Shown in pieces: positions 16,893 through 24,933 of a DNA stretch of 64,000 nucleotides; the stretch's first letter is position 1; the number at the start of each line of letters is the position of its first letter. A program made the translations under genes and the position numbers. Origin of the DNA: Paenibacillus xylanexedens (GTDB lineage Bacteria; Bacillota; Bacilli; Paenibacillales; Paenibacillaceae); assembly GCF_017874615.1 (NCBI RefSeq), contig NZ_JAGIKV010000008.1, positions 124,001-188,000 of the forward strand. Direction: 5' to 3'. The notes beneath the pieces were generated by a model. The model ran no database searches. It saw only the letters and a list, made by a program, of their open reading frames with translations, and was not told the DNA's origin.

Positions 16893-17026
16893 ATTAGAGC
16901 CATCATAACTCAACTCTTCCCTGGTTATCAATGGCCCAATCCTGCCCAGAACCAGCCTATTAATGCAAAAAAAACGTCCTAATCTTCCATTGAATGCATT
17001 CTTGAACGGCATTACACTTGATTTAT

Positions 17027-17041
17027 TGATAATGATTATCA
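17027..17041. promoter_or_regulatory. Fur-type box upstream of the siderophore-binder operon
   Basis: TGATAAT-G-ATTATCA is a perfect 7-1-7 Fur box, 31 bp before ATG 17072. With the box at 16878 it makes both divergent transcripts likely iron-repressed. Confidence 0.85.
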
Positions 17042-17071
17042 GTAAATGCTTCATCATACAGGGGGATATTC

Positions 17072-18061
17072 ATGATACACAACATGTCGAGACTCACCAC
17101 GCTGCTCACTTTATGTTTAGTGGTATTGGTGGCAACAGCTTGTGGTAAAACAGCGGATACAGCCAACAACACAGCGGCGCAGAACACCAGTCAAACGACC
17201 ACCCAATCCGAGGAAAAAGGAACCCAGATGGCTACCGATGCTTATGGTAATCAGGTGGAGATTCCCATAGCGCCCAAACGCATCGTATACACCGACAACA
17301 CGGTTGGAGATCTGTTGATTTTCGGTATCAAGCCTGTAGGTGTAGTACAACAAGGTTTGCAATACGCGACGTATAAAGACGAACTGAAAGATGTGGCAGA
17401 TATCGGATGGCCGCCAAGTCCCGAGAAGATTGTGGAACTTCAGCCCGATCTGATTATTACATCAACTCCAGACCAAAAGCAGAATGAGACCCTCTCCAAG
17501 ATCGCACCAGTGATCCTGACCAATGAATGGGACCCTATGCCTGTTCGGATCAATCGTCTGGGTGAATGGCTTGGCAACAAGCAAGTACCAGAAGAGTTTC
17601 TTGCACAGCATAATGCAAAGATTGTGAAGATGTGGAACGATCTACAGCAGGATGGCACCATTGAGAAGGACGAGACGGCATCGGTATTCCAATACATGAT
17701 CGGCCAGAAAAGATTAAGTGTGTACACGACCAGTTACCTGCCCGGTTTCGTGTATAACGAAGATGGATTCAAGCCAACCGCAGCGATTCAGAAAATGATT
17801 GATGACCCGGATGACTATGGATATGCCAATATTTCCATTGAACAGCTGCCCGAAATTGCCGGGGACCGGATATTCATTGTGTATTACAGTGACGAAGAAC
17901 TGAAGGAAGTCGAGAACATGACCAAAGGTCCTGTATGGAGCCAACTGCCCGCTATCAAAGCCGGTAAAGTGTATTTCGTAAATGGCGGTCTTGGGATATC
18001 GACAGATCCACTGGCAAGGGAAGAACTGATCAAACAACTGCCAATCATGCTCAAAAAATAA
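17072..18061 (+). CDS. Iron-siderophore ABC transporter substrate-binding lipoprotein
   Basis: A 329-residue class III binding protein. The signal region ends in the lipobox LVATAC (Cys at about residue 24), then a Thr/Gln/Ser linker and two binding lobes (PKRIVYTDNTVGDLLIFGI, then ELQPDLIITSTPDQ) joined by the long helix typical of FeuA/FhuD/YfmC proteins. It captures ferric siderophores at the cell surface and hands them to a FecCD-type permease. No permease or ATPase gene lies nearby, so it must use one encoded elsewhere. GGGGG precedes ATG 17072. It forms an operon with the reductase gene (34-bp gap), under the Fur box 17027-17041 and probably the Btr-like activator. Confidence 0.9.
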   Translation: MIHNMSRLTTLLTLCLVVLVATACGKTADTANNTAAQNTSQTTTQSEEKGTQMATDAYGNQVEIPIAPKRIVYTDNTVGDLLIFGIKPVGVVQQGLQYATYKDELKDVADIGWPPSPEKIVELQPDLIITSTPDQKQNETLSKIAPVILTNEWDPMPVRINRLGEWLGNKQVPEEFLAQHNAKIVKMWNDLQQDGTIEKDETASVFQYMIGQKRLSVYTTSYLPGFVYNEDGFKPTAAIQKMIDDPDDYGYANISIEQLPEIAGDRIFIVYYSDEELKEVENMTKGPVWSQLPAIKAGKVYFVNGGLGISTDPLAREELIKQLPIMLKK

Positions 18062-18095
18062 TGGGATTGTACCCAACCAATTATGGAGGTAAGTA

Positions 18096-19139
18096 ATGAC
18101 AGATTCACTTGAACTGTATGATGTGACCATCATCGGTGGAGGACCCGCCGGGTTGTACACGGCTTTTTATAGTGGCATGAGAGAACTGAAGACCAAGGTT
18201 ATCGAAGCACAGCATGAACTGGGCGGAAGAGTCCTGACGTATCCTGAGAAAATGATATGGGATGTCGGGGCCATGCCTCCAATTCGTGGGGAACAGCTCA
18301 TTGCGCAGTTGATTGGACAAGCCCGTACATTCGATCCTACGATTGTTCTCGGACAGCGGATTGTCGGCATGCAGCGTCAGGAGGATGGAGCCATTCTCCT
18401 GACCGCTGATCAAGGCGAGCAACATCTGACCAAGACCGTGATTCTGGCTATTGGGTACGGAGAGCGCCAGAACGTCAAGCTTGAGATTGAAGGAGCAGAT
18501 CGCTTCGAAGTGACCAACCTGCACTACACGGTTCAGGAACTGGAACGCTTCCGTAACCAGCGGGTATTAATCTCAGGTGGAGGCGATTCTGCTGTAGACT
18601 GGGCCAATGAGTTACAACCCATAGCCAGTAGCGTAACGATCGTTCATCGCCGTGATCACTTTGGCGGTCTGGAGCGCAGTGTTACGATGATGAAGAACTC
18701 CTCCGTTCAAGTTCGGACACCCTATACTATAGAAGCGCTCCACAGTAGCGATGGGACACAAATTAATCGTGTATCACTCGTCCATAGCGAGACTTCAGAG
18801 CAAGAGCAGCTGGAGGTCGATGCGGTTATCGTCAATCACGGTATGAAGTGCAACTATGGTACCATCCGGGAATGGGGACTGAATCTGGGTGAATGGAACC
18901 TGGAGGTGGAAGCAGATATGACGACCAACCTTCCCGGCGTATATGCCGCAGGTGATTTTGTTGCCTATGATAGCAAAGTTGAATTACTCGCAGGCACCTT
19001 CACCAGTGGTATCCTTGCACTGAACAGTGCCAAGCGTTATATACAACCCGACGCTTCTCCAATGGCTTATGTCTCCTCACACAATGAGCTGTTCAAAGAG
19101 AAAAATAGCGCCTTGGGTGTGGTTGAGGAAGAAGTTTAA
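18096..19139 (+). CDS. NAD(P)/FAD-dependent oxidoreductase (IruO / ferredoxin-NADP reductase type)
   Basis: A 347-residue thioredoxin-reductase-like flavoprotein: N-terminal FAD motif [21 protein letters not shown] motif [16 protein letters not shown] at about 157-172, and the second FAD motif GVYAAGDFV at about 282-290. It lacks the CxxC redox pair of thioredoxin reductase, which marks the ferredoxin/flavodoxin-NADP reductase group (YumC) and the staphylococcal IruO. IruO helps release iron from hydroxamate siderophores, so placement directly after a siderophore binder under a Fur box suggests it reduces imported ferric siderophore or feeds a monooxygenase that does. TGGAGG precedes ATG 18096. 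Confidence 0.85.
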   Translation: MTDSLELYDVTIIGGGPAGLYTAFYSGMRELKTKVIEAQHELGGRVLTYPEKMIWDVGAMPPIRGEQLIAQLIGQARTFDPTIVLGQRIVGMQRQEDGAILLTADQGEQHLTKTVILAIGYGERQNVKLEIEGADRFEVTNLHYTVQELERFRNQRVLISGGGDSAVDWANELQPIASSVTIVHRRDHFGGLERSVTMMKNSSVQVRTPYTIEALHSSDGTQINRVSLVHSETSEQEQLEVDAVIVNHGMKCNYGTIREWGLNLGEWNLEVEADMTTNLPGVYAAGDFVAYDSKVELLAGTFTSGILALNSAKRYIQPDASPMAYVSSHNELFKEKNSALGVVEEEV

Positions 19140-19170
19140 AACGGTTAACACATAGAAACACCCTTCTGCA

Positions 19171-19225
19171 CACCAAATAGCGCCATGTTCCCATGCTTAA
19201 CATGTGGAACAGGCGCTATTTGGTG
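19171..19225. terminator. Long hairpin between convergent genes
   Basis: CACCAAATAGCGCC (19171-19184) pairs perfectly with GGCGCTATTTGGTG (19212-19225), with inner TTCC/GGAA and ATG/CAT pairs. There is no clear T-run, but the position between convergent gene ends suggests bidirectional termination. Confidence 0.6.
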
Positions 19226-19279
19226 TTATATACTAGTCATCGGAATCACAAGGGAGCTCAGATTCGTGCAAACGCACGC

Positions 19280-20242
19280 TTAAGGATTGTTCGCCAGGTA
19301 ATTTCTCAGCCATTGCATAGCTGGACGTTCTGTACCGTTGCTATTAACCAGATGTGAACCATTTACCCACGTTTGCCCCTGATTGTAGCCCCACAGCGTC
19401 ACGCCTTTAACGGCAGAATGCTTCCAAAGCACAGGGAATTTCTGCTGATAACGCTGCAATTGTGTATTATCGTCACCTGTCATATCCAGCTCGGATACAT
19501 AGATTGGCAACCCTGTCGCTGCAAGCTTGTTCAATACCGTGTTCATCGTGCTCACAGAAACGTTGTCCATATTGAAGTAATGCGCTTGGATTCCAATACC
19601 ATCAACCAGACCTCTGTTTTTCAAAAGGTTGATAATCTGGATATATTGGTCCGCTTTAGCGGGATCACCGATAATACCATATTCATTAATTAACAATTTG
19701 GAGTTAGGGAAGGCTTGTCTCGCCTGCTCGAATGACCAGATGACCCAGTCCCAACCCGTTGCCCCATCTCCACCAATGGCATTGCGGTAGGATGGTTTCG
19801 CATGCAGAGGTTCGTTCACAACATCAACGAAGGCAGACTTCGAATACCGCTGTCCTGCGGCCTTAATCCATTGTGTCACTTCAGCTTTCTGATCAGCGGC
19901 TGAGAGACTGTTAATCCAATTTGGCTGTTGATTTCCCCATACGAGCGTATGGAATTTGAACGGAAATCCGTTGTTGTTAGCATAGTTGTAGGCCATGTCC
20001 GCCTGGCCCCAATTCATTACGTTGCGTGTGCCTTCCACAGCATCCCACTTGGTTGAGTTCTCCGGAGTTACCTGATTCCAATACGGGCTAAAATTTGAAG
20101 GAACCTGGCTAGCTATAATATTGCCCAAAAATTTGCTGCCTTTCGCCAAACCAGCACTCACACTACCAACCGCAACAGAAGCAGCGAGAATCCCTACCAA
20201 CGCCAGTGAGCCGACTGTTTTGAACCACTTAGACTTAATCAA
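19280..20242 (-). CDS. Secreted GH10 endo-1,4-beta-xylanase
   Basis: A 320-residue single-domain enzyme: signal peptide about 1-30 (ending ASVAVGSVSA) and a GH10 barrel. The acid/base Glu144 lies in DVVNEP and the nucleophile Glu251 in YVSELD; substrate-cleft motifs HTLVWGNQQPNW and WGYNQGQTW are present. It cleaves the xylan backbone outside the cell. No binding module or SLH domain is attached, so the enzyme should diffuse free. The start is TTG 20242 behind AAGGAGG. The promoter (20298-20327) and a CcpA-type palindrome between it and the gene suggest sugar repression. Confidence 0.95.
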   Translation of the reverse strand: MIKSKWFKTVGSLALVGILAASVAVGSVSAGLAKGSKFLGNIIASQVPSNFSPYWNQVTPENSTKWDAVEGTRNVMNWGQADMAYNYANNNGFPFKFHTLVWGNQQPNWINSLSAADQKAEVTQWIKAAGQRYSKSAFVDVVNEPLHAKPSYRNAIGGDGATGWDWVIWSFEQARQAFPNSKLLINEYGIIGDPAKADQYIQIINLLKNRGLVDGIGIQAHYFNMDNVSVSTMNTVLNKLAATGLPIYVSELDMTGDDNTQLQRYQQKFPVLWKHSAVKGVTLWGYNQGQTWVNGSHLVNSNGTERPAMQWLRNYLANNP

Positions 20243-20267
20243 TGATTTTCCTCCTTAGTATTCTTTT

Positions 20268-20286
20268 TTTGTAAAGCGCTTACAAA
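20268..20286. promoter_or_regulatory. cre-like / LacI-type operator of the xylanase gene
   Basis: TTTGTAA-AGCGC-TTACAAA has perfect 7-bp arms around the CcpA/LacI-type core. It is one base longer than the canonical 14-bp cre, so CcpA or a LacI-type xylose-pathway repressor could bind. It lies just downstream of the promoter, a position that blocks transcription. Confidence 0.6.
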
Positions 20287-20297
20287 CATCATTTTAC

Positions 20298-20327
20298 TGG
20301 ATAATTTTGGTTTTTAACACCTGTCAA
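20298..20327 (-). promoter_or_regulatory. Promoter of the xylanase gene
   Basis: On the minus strand a consensus TTGACA (20327-20322) and TATCCA (20303-20298) are 18 bp apart. The -10 matches the consensus only in part. Confidence 0.5.
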
Positions 20328-20443
20328 ATTATAGTATTTTATTGTAAAAAAATAGAATTCAGTGCCTTTTCTGAAGTTATTTATAGAATCACACTCTTAA
20401 ATCCAACATAACTCTTACATTGGAGTTTACATTCCCCACATGT

Positions 20444-20487
20444 TTATCTAGTATGAAATGATACATATCTTTACACATACTAGATAA
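20444..20487. promoter_or_regulatory. 12-bp inverted repeat in the leader of the 5'-nucleotidase gene
   Basis: TTATCTAGTATG (20444-20455) and CATACTAGATAA (20476-20487) are perfect inverted copies 20 bp apart. The left arm overlaps a possible -10 (TAGTAT, 20449-20454, with TTTACA at 20426-20431), so the pair may be an operator; in RNA it would form a hairpin just before the ribosome site. Two TTACAT copies 12 bp apart (20415, 20427) upstream recall Pho-box spacing, but weakly. Confidence 0.45.
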
Positions 20488-20503
20488 CAAGGGAGATTAC
20501 AAC

Positions 20504-22798
20504 ATGCGCAAAATTTCAACAAAACGTTTCGCCGGATGGCCTTTATCGTTCCTCTTATGTGCCTCCATTTTGTTTGCCCCTTTTGCTTCCACTCCGGTTC
20601 AGGCTGCTGAGGCAGACAAGGAGACTAAGATCACGTTGCTGGGAACATCCGATATACATGGTCGATTTATGCCGTGGGACTATGCTCTGGACGGTCCGAA
20701 CCCAACGGGAAGCATGACTCAACTCTATACTATTGTGAAAAAAGTGCGTGCGGAGAATCCCAATACGATCCTGCTGGATGCAGGAGACATGATTCAGGAT
20801 AACTCGGCTGAGTTGTTCAATGATCAACCTCAATCTCCCATGATGGTTGCAATGAACGAAATGAAATATGACGCATGGGTTATGGGTAACCATGAGTTTA
20901 ACTTTGGACTGGACGTACTGGAGAAGATCTCTTCCCAATTCAATGGACAGCCTCTCGTGGGTAACATTTTCAAAGAAAACGGCGACCGTTACATGCCTGC
21001 CTATACGATTATCGAGAAAGACGGAATCAAAGTGGGTGTTATCGGAATGAACACACCTATGATTACCGAGTTTGAGAAAGGGACGGATCACCTGGACGGC
21101 ATCATCGTCAAAGATCCTGTGGAAGAGACCAAGAAGGCCATTGCTGAGCTGAAAGGCAAAGTCGATGTCATGGTTGGACTCATGCATATGGGATTGGATA
21201 ACGAGAACGGAAATCCGGGCACCGGAGTGACGGATATCGCCAACGCCAACCCGGAGCTGGCTGCCATTTTTGCCGGACACATGCATACCTTGATTGAATC
21301 CCAAACGGTTAACGGCGTATTGATCTCCGAACCGAATAAATATGGCTCACATATCTCTCGAATTGATCTGACATTCGAAAAAGACGGCGACAAAGTTGTG
21401 CTGAAAAGCAAAGAAGCTCAAGCTCTCGCTGTAAAAGCAGCCGACGGAACATATGAAGTCTCCGATCCTGCGCTGGAAGAGACATTGCACCCGTTCCACG
21501 AGTTCGCTCGTGCCGATGCCAATATTGAAGTGGCTGAACTAAAAGGAACGAACCTGGTCCCTGCTGATGAGATTAAAGGTATCCCTGCGGTGCAGATCCA
21601 GGAAACACCTTTGTCTGATTTTTTCACCGAAGTGATGTTGCATTACAGTGATGCCGATGTGGTCGCGCACCAGATTGATAACGATAAGGCCAAGCTGGAT
21701 GTAGGTCCGATCAAGAAAAAGGATATTGCGTTCAACTACCAATACACTTTTGGTGAAGTGACCGTATATGAAGTAACCGGACGTGATCTAATGGATTATA
21801 TGGAGTGGTCTGCGGGGTACTTCAACTCCACACGTCCGGGTGATGTGACCGTCAGCTTTGATCCGAAACGACGTGCTTCCAAATACAGCACCGATGATTT
21901 CTTCGGTGGCGTAACATATGAGATTGACCTGACCAAACCATACGGTAGTCGGATTACAAATCTCAAGTACAGCGATGGGTCAGTGGTAAAAGAAGACGAT
22001 ACGTTAAAACTTGGCATGAACGCCTATCGAATGGAAGCCCTGATTGCCAAAGGCGGCGCGATGGAAGGACGTAAGTTCAAGCAGCTATGGTCCTCCAAGG
22101 ATGCTTCGGCATTTGGTGAGATTCAAGGTACGATTCGCAACCTGTCCATCGCCTATCTGAAAGATGTCATGAAAGGTGTCTACGAACCGAAGATTCAACA
22201 CAACTGGAAAATCACCGGCGTAGACCTGACTGCACCGGAACGTGCAGATGTGGTGGAGTTAGTTAACGATGGCATCATGTCTGTGCCGACAACGGAAGAT
22301 GGCAAGTACACCAACATTGCCTCCATTAACATTTTGGATGCGGTGACTCAAGAAGAGATTGATACGCTATCTGCCAAAGCAGGTGTGAGTGCAGCACAAT
22401 TCGCAGGCGTGAAAACCAAGGGAGCGTTCTATCAACAGCTGAACAAAGCTCGCAAATCGTCAGGCAATGGCGAGGGAGCAACTACTCCTACACCTGAGAA
22501 GCCGACAACGCCAACAGTACCAAAACCAACACCAACTCCAGGCACGTCGAAACCTGGTAAACCATCAACACCAAGCACTGGTAAACCGGGAACTGTCATC
22601 AAAGGCAAACAAGCCAAGGTTACTGCGGCTTACCTGAACGTACGCGCTGGCGCTTCATCCAAAGCAAAAGTCGTTGCTGCGGTACCAAAGGGCACTGTGC
22701 TTGAGGTGATCAGTACAGACAAGTATGGCTGGGTAAAAGTGAAGCTGGATGGACGTGTAGCATTTGTATACGGGAAATATGTGAGTATTTTGAAATAA
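20504..22798 (+). CDS. Secreted 5'-nucleotidase/metallophosphatase with C-terminal SH3 domain
   Basis: A 764-residue exported enzyme of the UshA/YfkN type. After a signal peptide (about 1-34) come the dinuclear metallophosphatase motifs GTSDIHGRF, DAGDMIQ, GNHEFNFG and GHMHT (to about residue 300), then the 5'-nucleotidase C-terminal domain with TFGEVTVYEVTGRDL. A Pro/Thr/Lys linker (about 655-700) leads to a bacterial SH3 domain (about 705-764: YLNVRAGASSKAKVV), expected to hold the enzyme to the cell wall. It should release phosphate and nucleosides from extracellular nucleotides. GGGAG precedes ATG 20504. A strong terminator follows. Confidence 0.9.
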   Translation: MRKISTKRFAGWPLSFLLCASILFAPFASTPVQAAEADKETKITLLGTSDIHGRFMPWDYALDGPNPTGSMTQLYTIVKKVRAENPNTILLDAGDMIQDNSAELFNDQPQSPMMVAMNEMKYDAWVMGNHEFNFGLDVLEKISSQFNGQPLVGNIFKENGDRYMPAYTIIEKDGIKVGVIGMNTPMITEFEKGTDHLDGIIVKDPVEETKKAIAELKGKVDVMVGLMHMGLDNENGNPGTGVTDIANANPELAAIFAGHMHTLIESQTVNGVLISEPNKYGSHISRIDLTFEKDGDKVVLKSKEAQALAVKAADGTYEVSDPALEETLHPFHEFARADANIEVAELKGTNLVPADEIKGIPAVQIQETPLSDFFTEVMLHYSDADVVAHQIDNDKAKLDVGPIKKKDIAFNYQYTFGEVTVYEVTGRDLMDYMEWSAGYFNSTRPGDVTVSFDPKRRASKYSTDDFFGGVTYEIDLTKPYGSRITNLKYSDGSVVKEDDTLKLGMNAYRMEALIAKGGAMEGRKFKQLWSSKDASAFGEIQGTIRNLSIAYLKDVMKGVYEPKIQHNWKITGVDLTAPERADVVELVNDGIMSVPTTEDGKYTNIASINILDAVTQEEIDTLSAKAGVSAAQFAGVKTKGAFYQQLNKARKSSGNGEGATTPTPEKPTTPTVPKPTPTPGTSKPGKPSTPSTGKPGTVIKGKQAKVTAAYLNVRAGASSKAKVVAAVPKGTVLEVISTDKYGWVKVKLDGRVAFVYGKYVSILK

Positions 22799-22833
22799 AT
22801 ACAATCGTGACGCACCACGCTTAACGAAAAAGA

Positions 22834-22883
22834 AAAAGGGCGATCCCTCCCATGGACATCATGGAAGGGATCGCCCTTTGTTA
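22834..22883. terminator. Strong bidirectional terminator
   Basis: An almost perfect 19-bp stem, AAAGGGCGATCCCTCCCAT (22835-22853) with ATGGAAGGGATCGCCCTTT (22861-22879), sits between converging genes, with flanking A and T runs. Confidence 0.85.
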
Positions 22884-22971
22884 TGTTAACGAACCGTTAT
22901 GAGTATTGCTGCAACTGCTTTGCGAGAGTACGTGCCATAACGGGTGAACGAATTATATATACCTTCGATAC

Positions 22972-23910
22972 TCAACCTCTCTTCACATCCCAGTTCGCAA
23001 GCATGCCTCTCGCCATCTCCATGTCGGACCCCTTTCCTGTAATTAGTGCAAACTTGGCAACAATTGCAGGATAAGCTGCCCACTGCTCCCGAATATGCTC
23101 CAGCATCTTGGGCCATGTTCTTCCCCCTGCCTTCTCATAACGACTCAAAAGCTCACGCAGCCCCTCCTCCTGAAAGAGTGCGTAGTAGATGACAAAGTCC
23201 TTACCCGGATCTGCAATCTCCGCTTCCGTCCAATCAATAAGTCCAGTTACTCGCTGGGCATCATCGACAATAATATGCGGCGGATGCAGATCACCATGGA
23301 TGAACGCCGAGTGCTGCGGCCAATAGCTATTTTTAGAAAGCCATACCGTCCAACGTTCAACTAGCTTGGTTGGCACCGTAAAGTTCTGCTTAATCTCCTC
23401 TATATTGGCTGCAAATTCTTTGCGAGCTTCCATAGGTGTCTTGATCCGCACTCCACCTTTCTTCGCCTTGTCGGGATCGATGTTATGCAGTGTGGCGAGA
23501 GTCGTAGCTAGTGAATCCAGGAATGAATCAGATAAGCCATCCTGAGGGAATCGCCATACATACCCTCCCCCTGCGGGATCCACAACTGCGATCGGATCAC
23601 CTTCAAGTAAAGGATAAGCTATCAACTCTGGCGTGAAGATCCTCCAATCCGGTACTTGTGCGGGTATATTTCCTCGGACCACATCCAGCACCTTGTGCTC
23701 ATTCTCGGCTCGCTCCCATACGTCTTCGCGTCGCGGCTGGCGCAGAACCCATCTGCGGCCTTCTTCATCCGTGGCGAATGCTACACGAAAATCCATCCCC
23801 GACTCGTTGATCTCTAAGGATTCCTCAACGATAAGAAGTCCGTTCTGTTTTGCTAAAAATAATAGTTCCTTTTGAATTGCCAAATTCTCATTCAAGTTCG
23901 GTTTTGTCAT
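22972..23910 (-). CDS. Macrolide 2'-phosphotransferase (Mph family)
   Basis: A 312-residue aminoglycoside-phosphotransferase-fold kinase. The catalytic loop FIHGDLHPPHIIVDD (Asp207) and the metal-binding GLIDWTEAEIADPGKDF (Asp226) are intact, and the stretch DPGKDF through LSRYEKAGGRTWP with a C-terminal helical bundle is characteristic of Mph(A)/Mph(B)-type enzymes, which inactivate macrolides by phosphorylating the 2'-hydroxyl of the desosamine sugar. The start at ATG 23910 has AAGGGGAG upstream; the longer in-frame ATG at 23955 lies inside the leader terminator. The leader (23941-24190) looks like a ribosome-stalling attenuator, so expression is probably drug-inducible. The exact macrolide spectrum cannot be read from sequence. 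Confidence 0.9.
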   Translation of the reverse strand: MTKPNLNENLAIQKELLFLAKQNGLLIVEESLEINESGMDFRVAFATDEEGRRWVLRQPRREDVWERAENEHKVLDVVRGNIPAQVPDWRIFTPELIAYPLLEGDPIAVVDPAGGGYVWRFPQDGLSDSFLDSLATTLATLHNIDPDKAKKGGVRIKTPMEARKEFAANIEEIKQNFTVPTKLVERWTVWLSKNSYWPQHSAFIHGDLHPPHIIVDDAQRVTGLIDWTEAEIADPGKDFVIYYALFQEEGLRELLSRYEKAGGRTWPKMLEHIREQWAAYPAIVAKFALITGKGSDMEMARGMLANWDVKRG

Positions 23911-23940
23911 ATCAGGTACTCCCCTTTTCCTTGATAAAAT

Positions 23941-23966
23941 AAAAAACACAGACATGTTCGCCTGTG
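23941..23966 (-). terminator. Leader terminator in front of the macrolide phosphotransferase
   Basis: On the minus strand CACAGGC, loop GAACAT, GTCTGTG (one G-T pair) is followed directly by TTTTTTATTTT. It ends 30 bp before ATG 23910, so it controls entry into the gene. Confidence 0.75.
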
Positions 23967-24152
23967 CAGTTCATTTCGGATGTTGGCATACCTGAATGCT
24001 CACAAAAAATAGTAGTACATCAAAGAACCACTTCAAAGAGTGATTCTTTCACGACGACTAGCGGCATACGTGTAAAATGGCAAACCGATCCCGATGAACT
24101 GCACACAGGCAGTAAACAGCAAGCGTAAACAGACGTTTTTCGCCACACTATC

Positions 24153-24176
24153 TCAATCGGGAAAAATTTTGCACAC
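24153..24176 (-). CDS. Seven-codon leader peptide ORF of the attenuator
   Basis: GTG 24176 follows GGAGGG (24186-24181) at a workable spacing and reads V/M-C-K-I-F-P-D then TGA 24153. The ribosome site is the best in the leader and the stop overlaps attenuator segment 1, as in drug-sensing leader peptides. Its translation is not proven. Other short frames in the leader lack good ribosome sites. Confidence 0.5.
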   Translation of the reverse strand: MCKIFPD

Positions 24177-24343
24177 GTATCCCTCCGTTCAGTAAGTTAA
24201 CCATATGCTAACATATTCCAAATTTCAGTTCCAGACTGAATCAAATGATTTTGGTTCTTTTTATTGATATACAGGAACTTCGTCGCCTCAGGTAACGTCC
24301 ATAGTTATAGATGCATTAAAAAGGATGAGAGGTGAGTAACCCA

Positions 24344-24700
24344 ATGTCCATTACACGAAGGTTATCCTTACTACCAGTCATCATGCTCCTGTTAACCCTT
24401 GGATGTGCAGAGAAGTCCGTAGAACAAGGGAAAGAGAAGCCACATGTGCGAGGAATTATTACGGATTTTGAGGAAGAAAGAGGTCAGGTACTCATAGAGA
24501 ATAAAGAGGATCACGGTGTTGATTCTGGACCGATTTGGGTCTCTCTCAGCAAGGACGCCGATCTCATCATCGAAGGAAAGACTGTCACCGTCTCTTTGGA
24601 TGAGACACTCGTTGGTCGAAGTGCAGAAGTGTGGATCAATGGAGTTATAGCTCAATCTTACCCTCCCCAAACCAAGGCTGTAAAAATGGTCATTCATTAA
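24344..24700 (+). CDS. Small lipoprotein, DUF3221-like (YobA type)
   Basis: A 118-residue lipoprotein: a short signal peptide ending in LTLGC (Cys at about residue 21), a basic linker, and a small beta-barrel-like domain (about 35-118) with HVRGIITDFEEERGQVLIE and VWISL-type strands, then AEVWINGVIAQSYPPQTKAVKMVI. This pattern is that of DUF3221/YobA proteins, small OB-like exported proteins of unknown function in Bacillales. The start ATG 24344 follows GAGGTGAG; the in-frame GTG 24332 lies inside that ribosome site. It is transcribed alone, divergent from the phosphotransferase leader. Confidence 0.8.
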   Translation: MSITRRLSLLPVIMLLLTLGCAEKSVEQGKEKPHVRGIITDFEEERGQVLIENKEDHGVDSGPIWVSLSKDADLIIEGKTVTVSLDETLVGRSAEVWINGVIAQSYPPQTKAVKMVIH

Positions 24701-24933
24701 CACCAAGCAAAATACGCCGATACATTTCGTTTCACGTGGAACGTTATGATACACATACGAATAGCAACAAACGTTACTCCCTCAAATCAAAAATCCTGAA
24801 AACAATTTACACACTTGAAGCATTTACTCCGTTAGCCTGCCTGCATATAGAGTATAATGAAGAGGTATACGATAAATGTACGGTGCAATGCTTGTATGTA
24901 GAGTATTCAAAACTAACGCAAAAGAGGTAAACG

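Larger units (their letters stand above)
23941..24190 (-). promoter_or_regulatory. Four-segment transcription attenuator of the macrolide phosphotransferase
   Basis: Minus-strand order: segment 1 CCCGATTGA (24161-24153, overlapping the leader stop); segment 2 GCCTGTGTGCAGTTCAT plus CGGG (24110-24090); segment 3 ATGAACTGCACAGGC (23974-23960); segment 4 GTCTGTG (23953-23947), then six T. Segments 3:4 form the terminator, 2:3 form a 15-bp antiterminator with a TG bulge, and 1:2 (CCCGAT with ATCGGG) would sequester segment 2. A ribosome stalled on the leader ORF would hide segment 1 and free 2 to pair with 3, allowing read-through into the resistance gene. Another 11-bp hairpin (AAAGAATCACT/AGTGGTTCTTT) lies between 2 and 3. 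Confidence 0.7.

Noticed and set aside
23941..24035. Other short frames in the phosphotransferase leader (MYYYFL, and a 25-codon frame through the terminator)
   Set aside because: They lack good ribosome sites, and one would place a ribosome across the terminator in all conditions; the GGAGGG-led 7-codon frame fits better.
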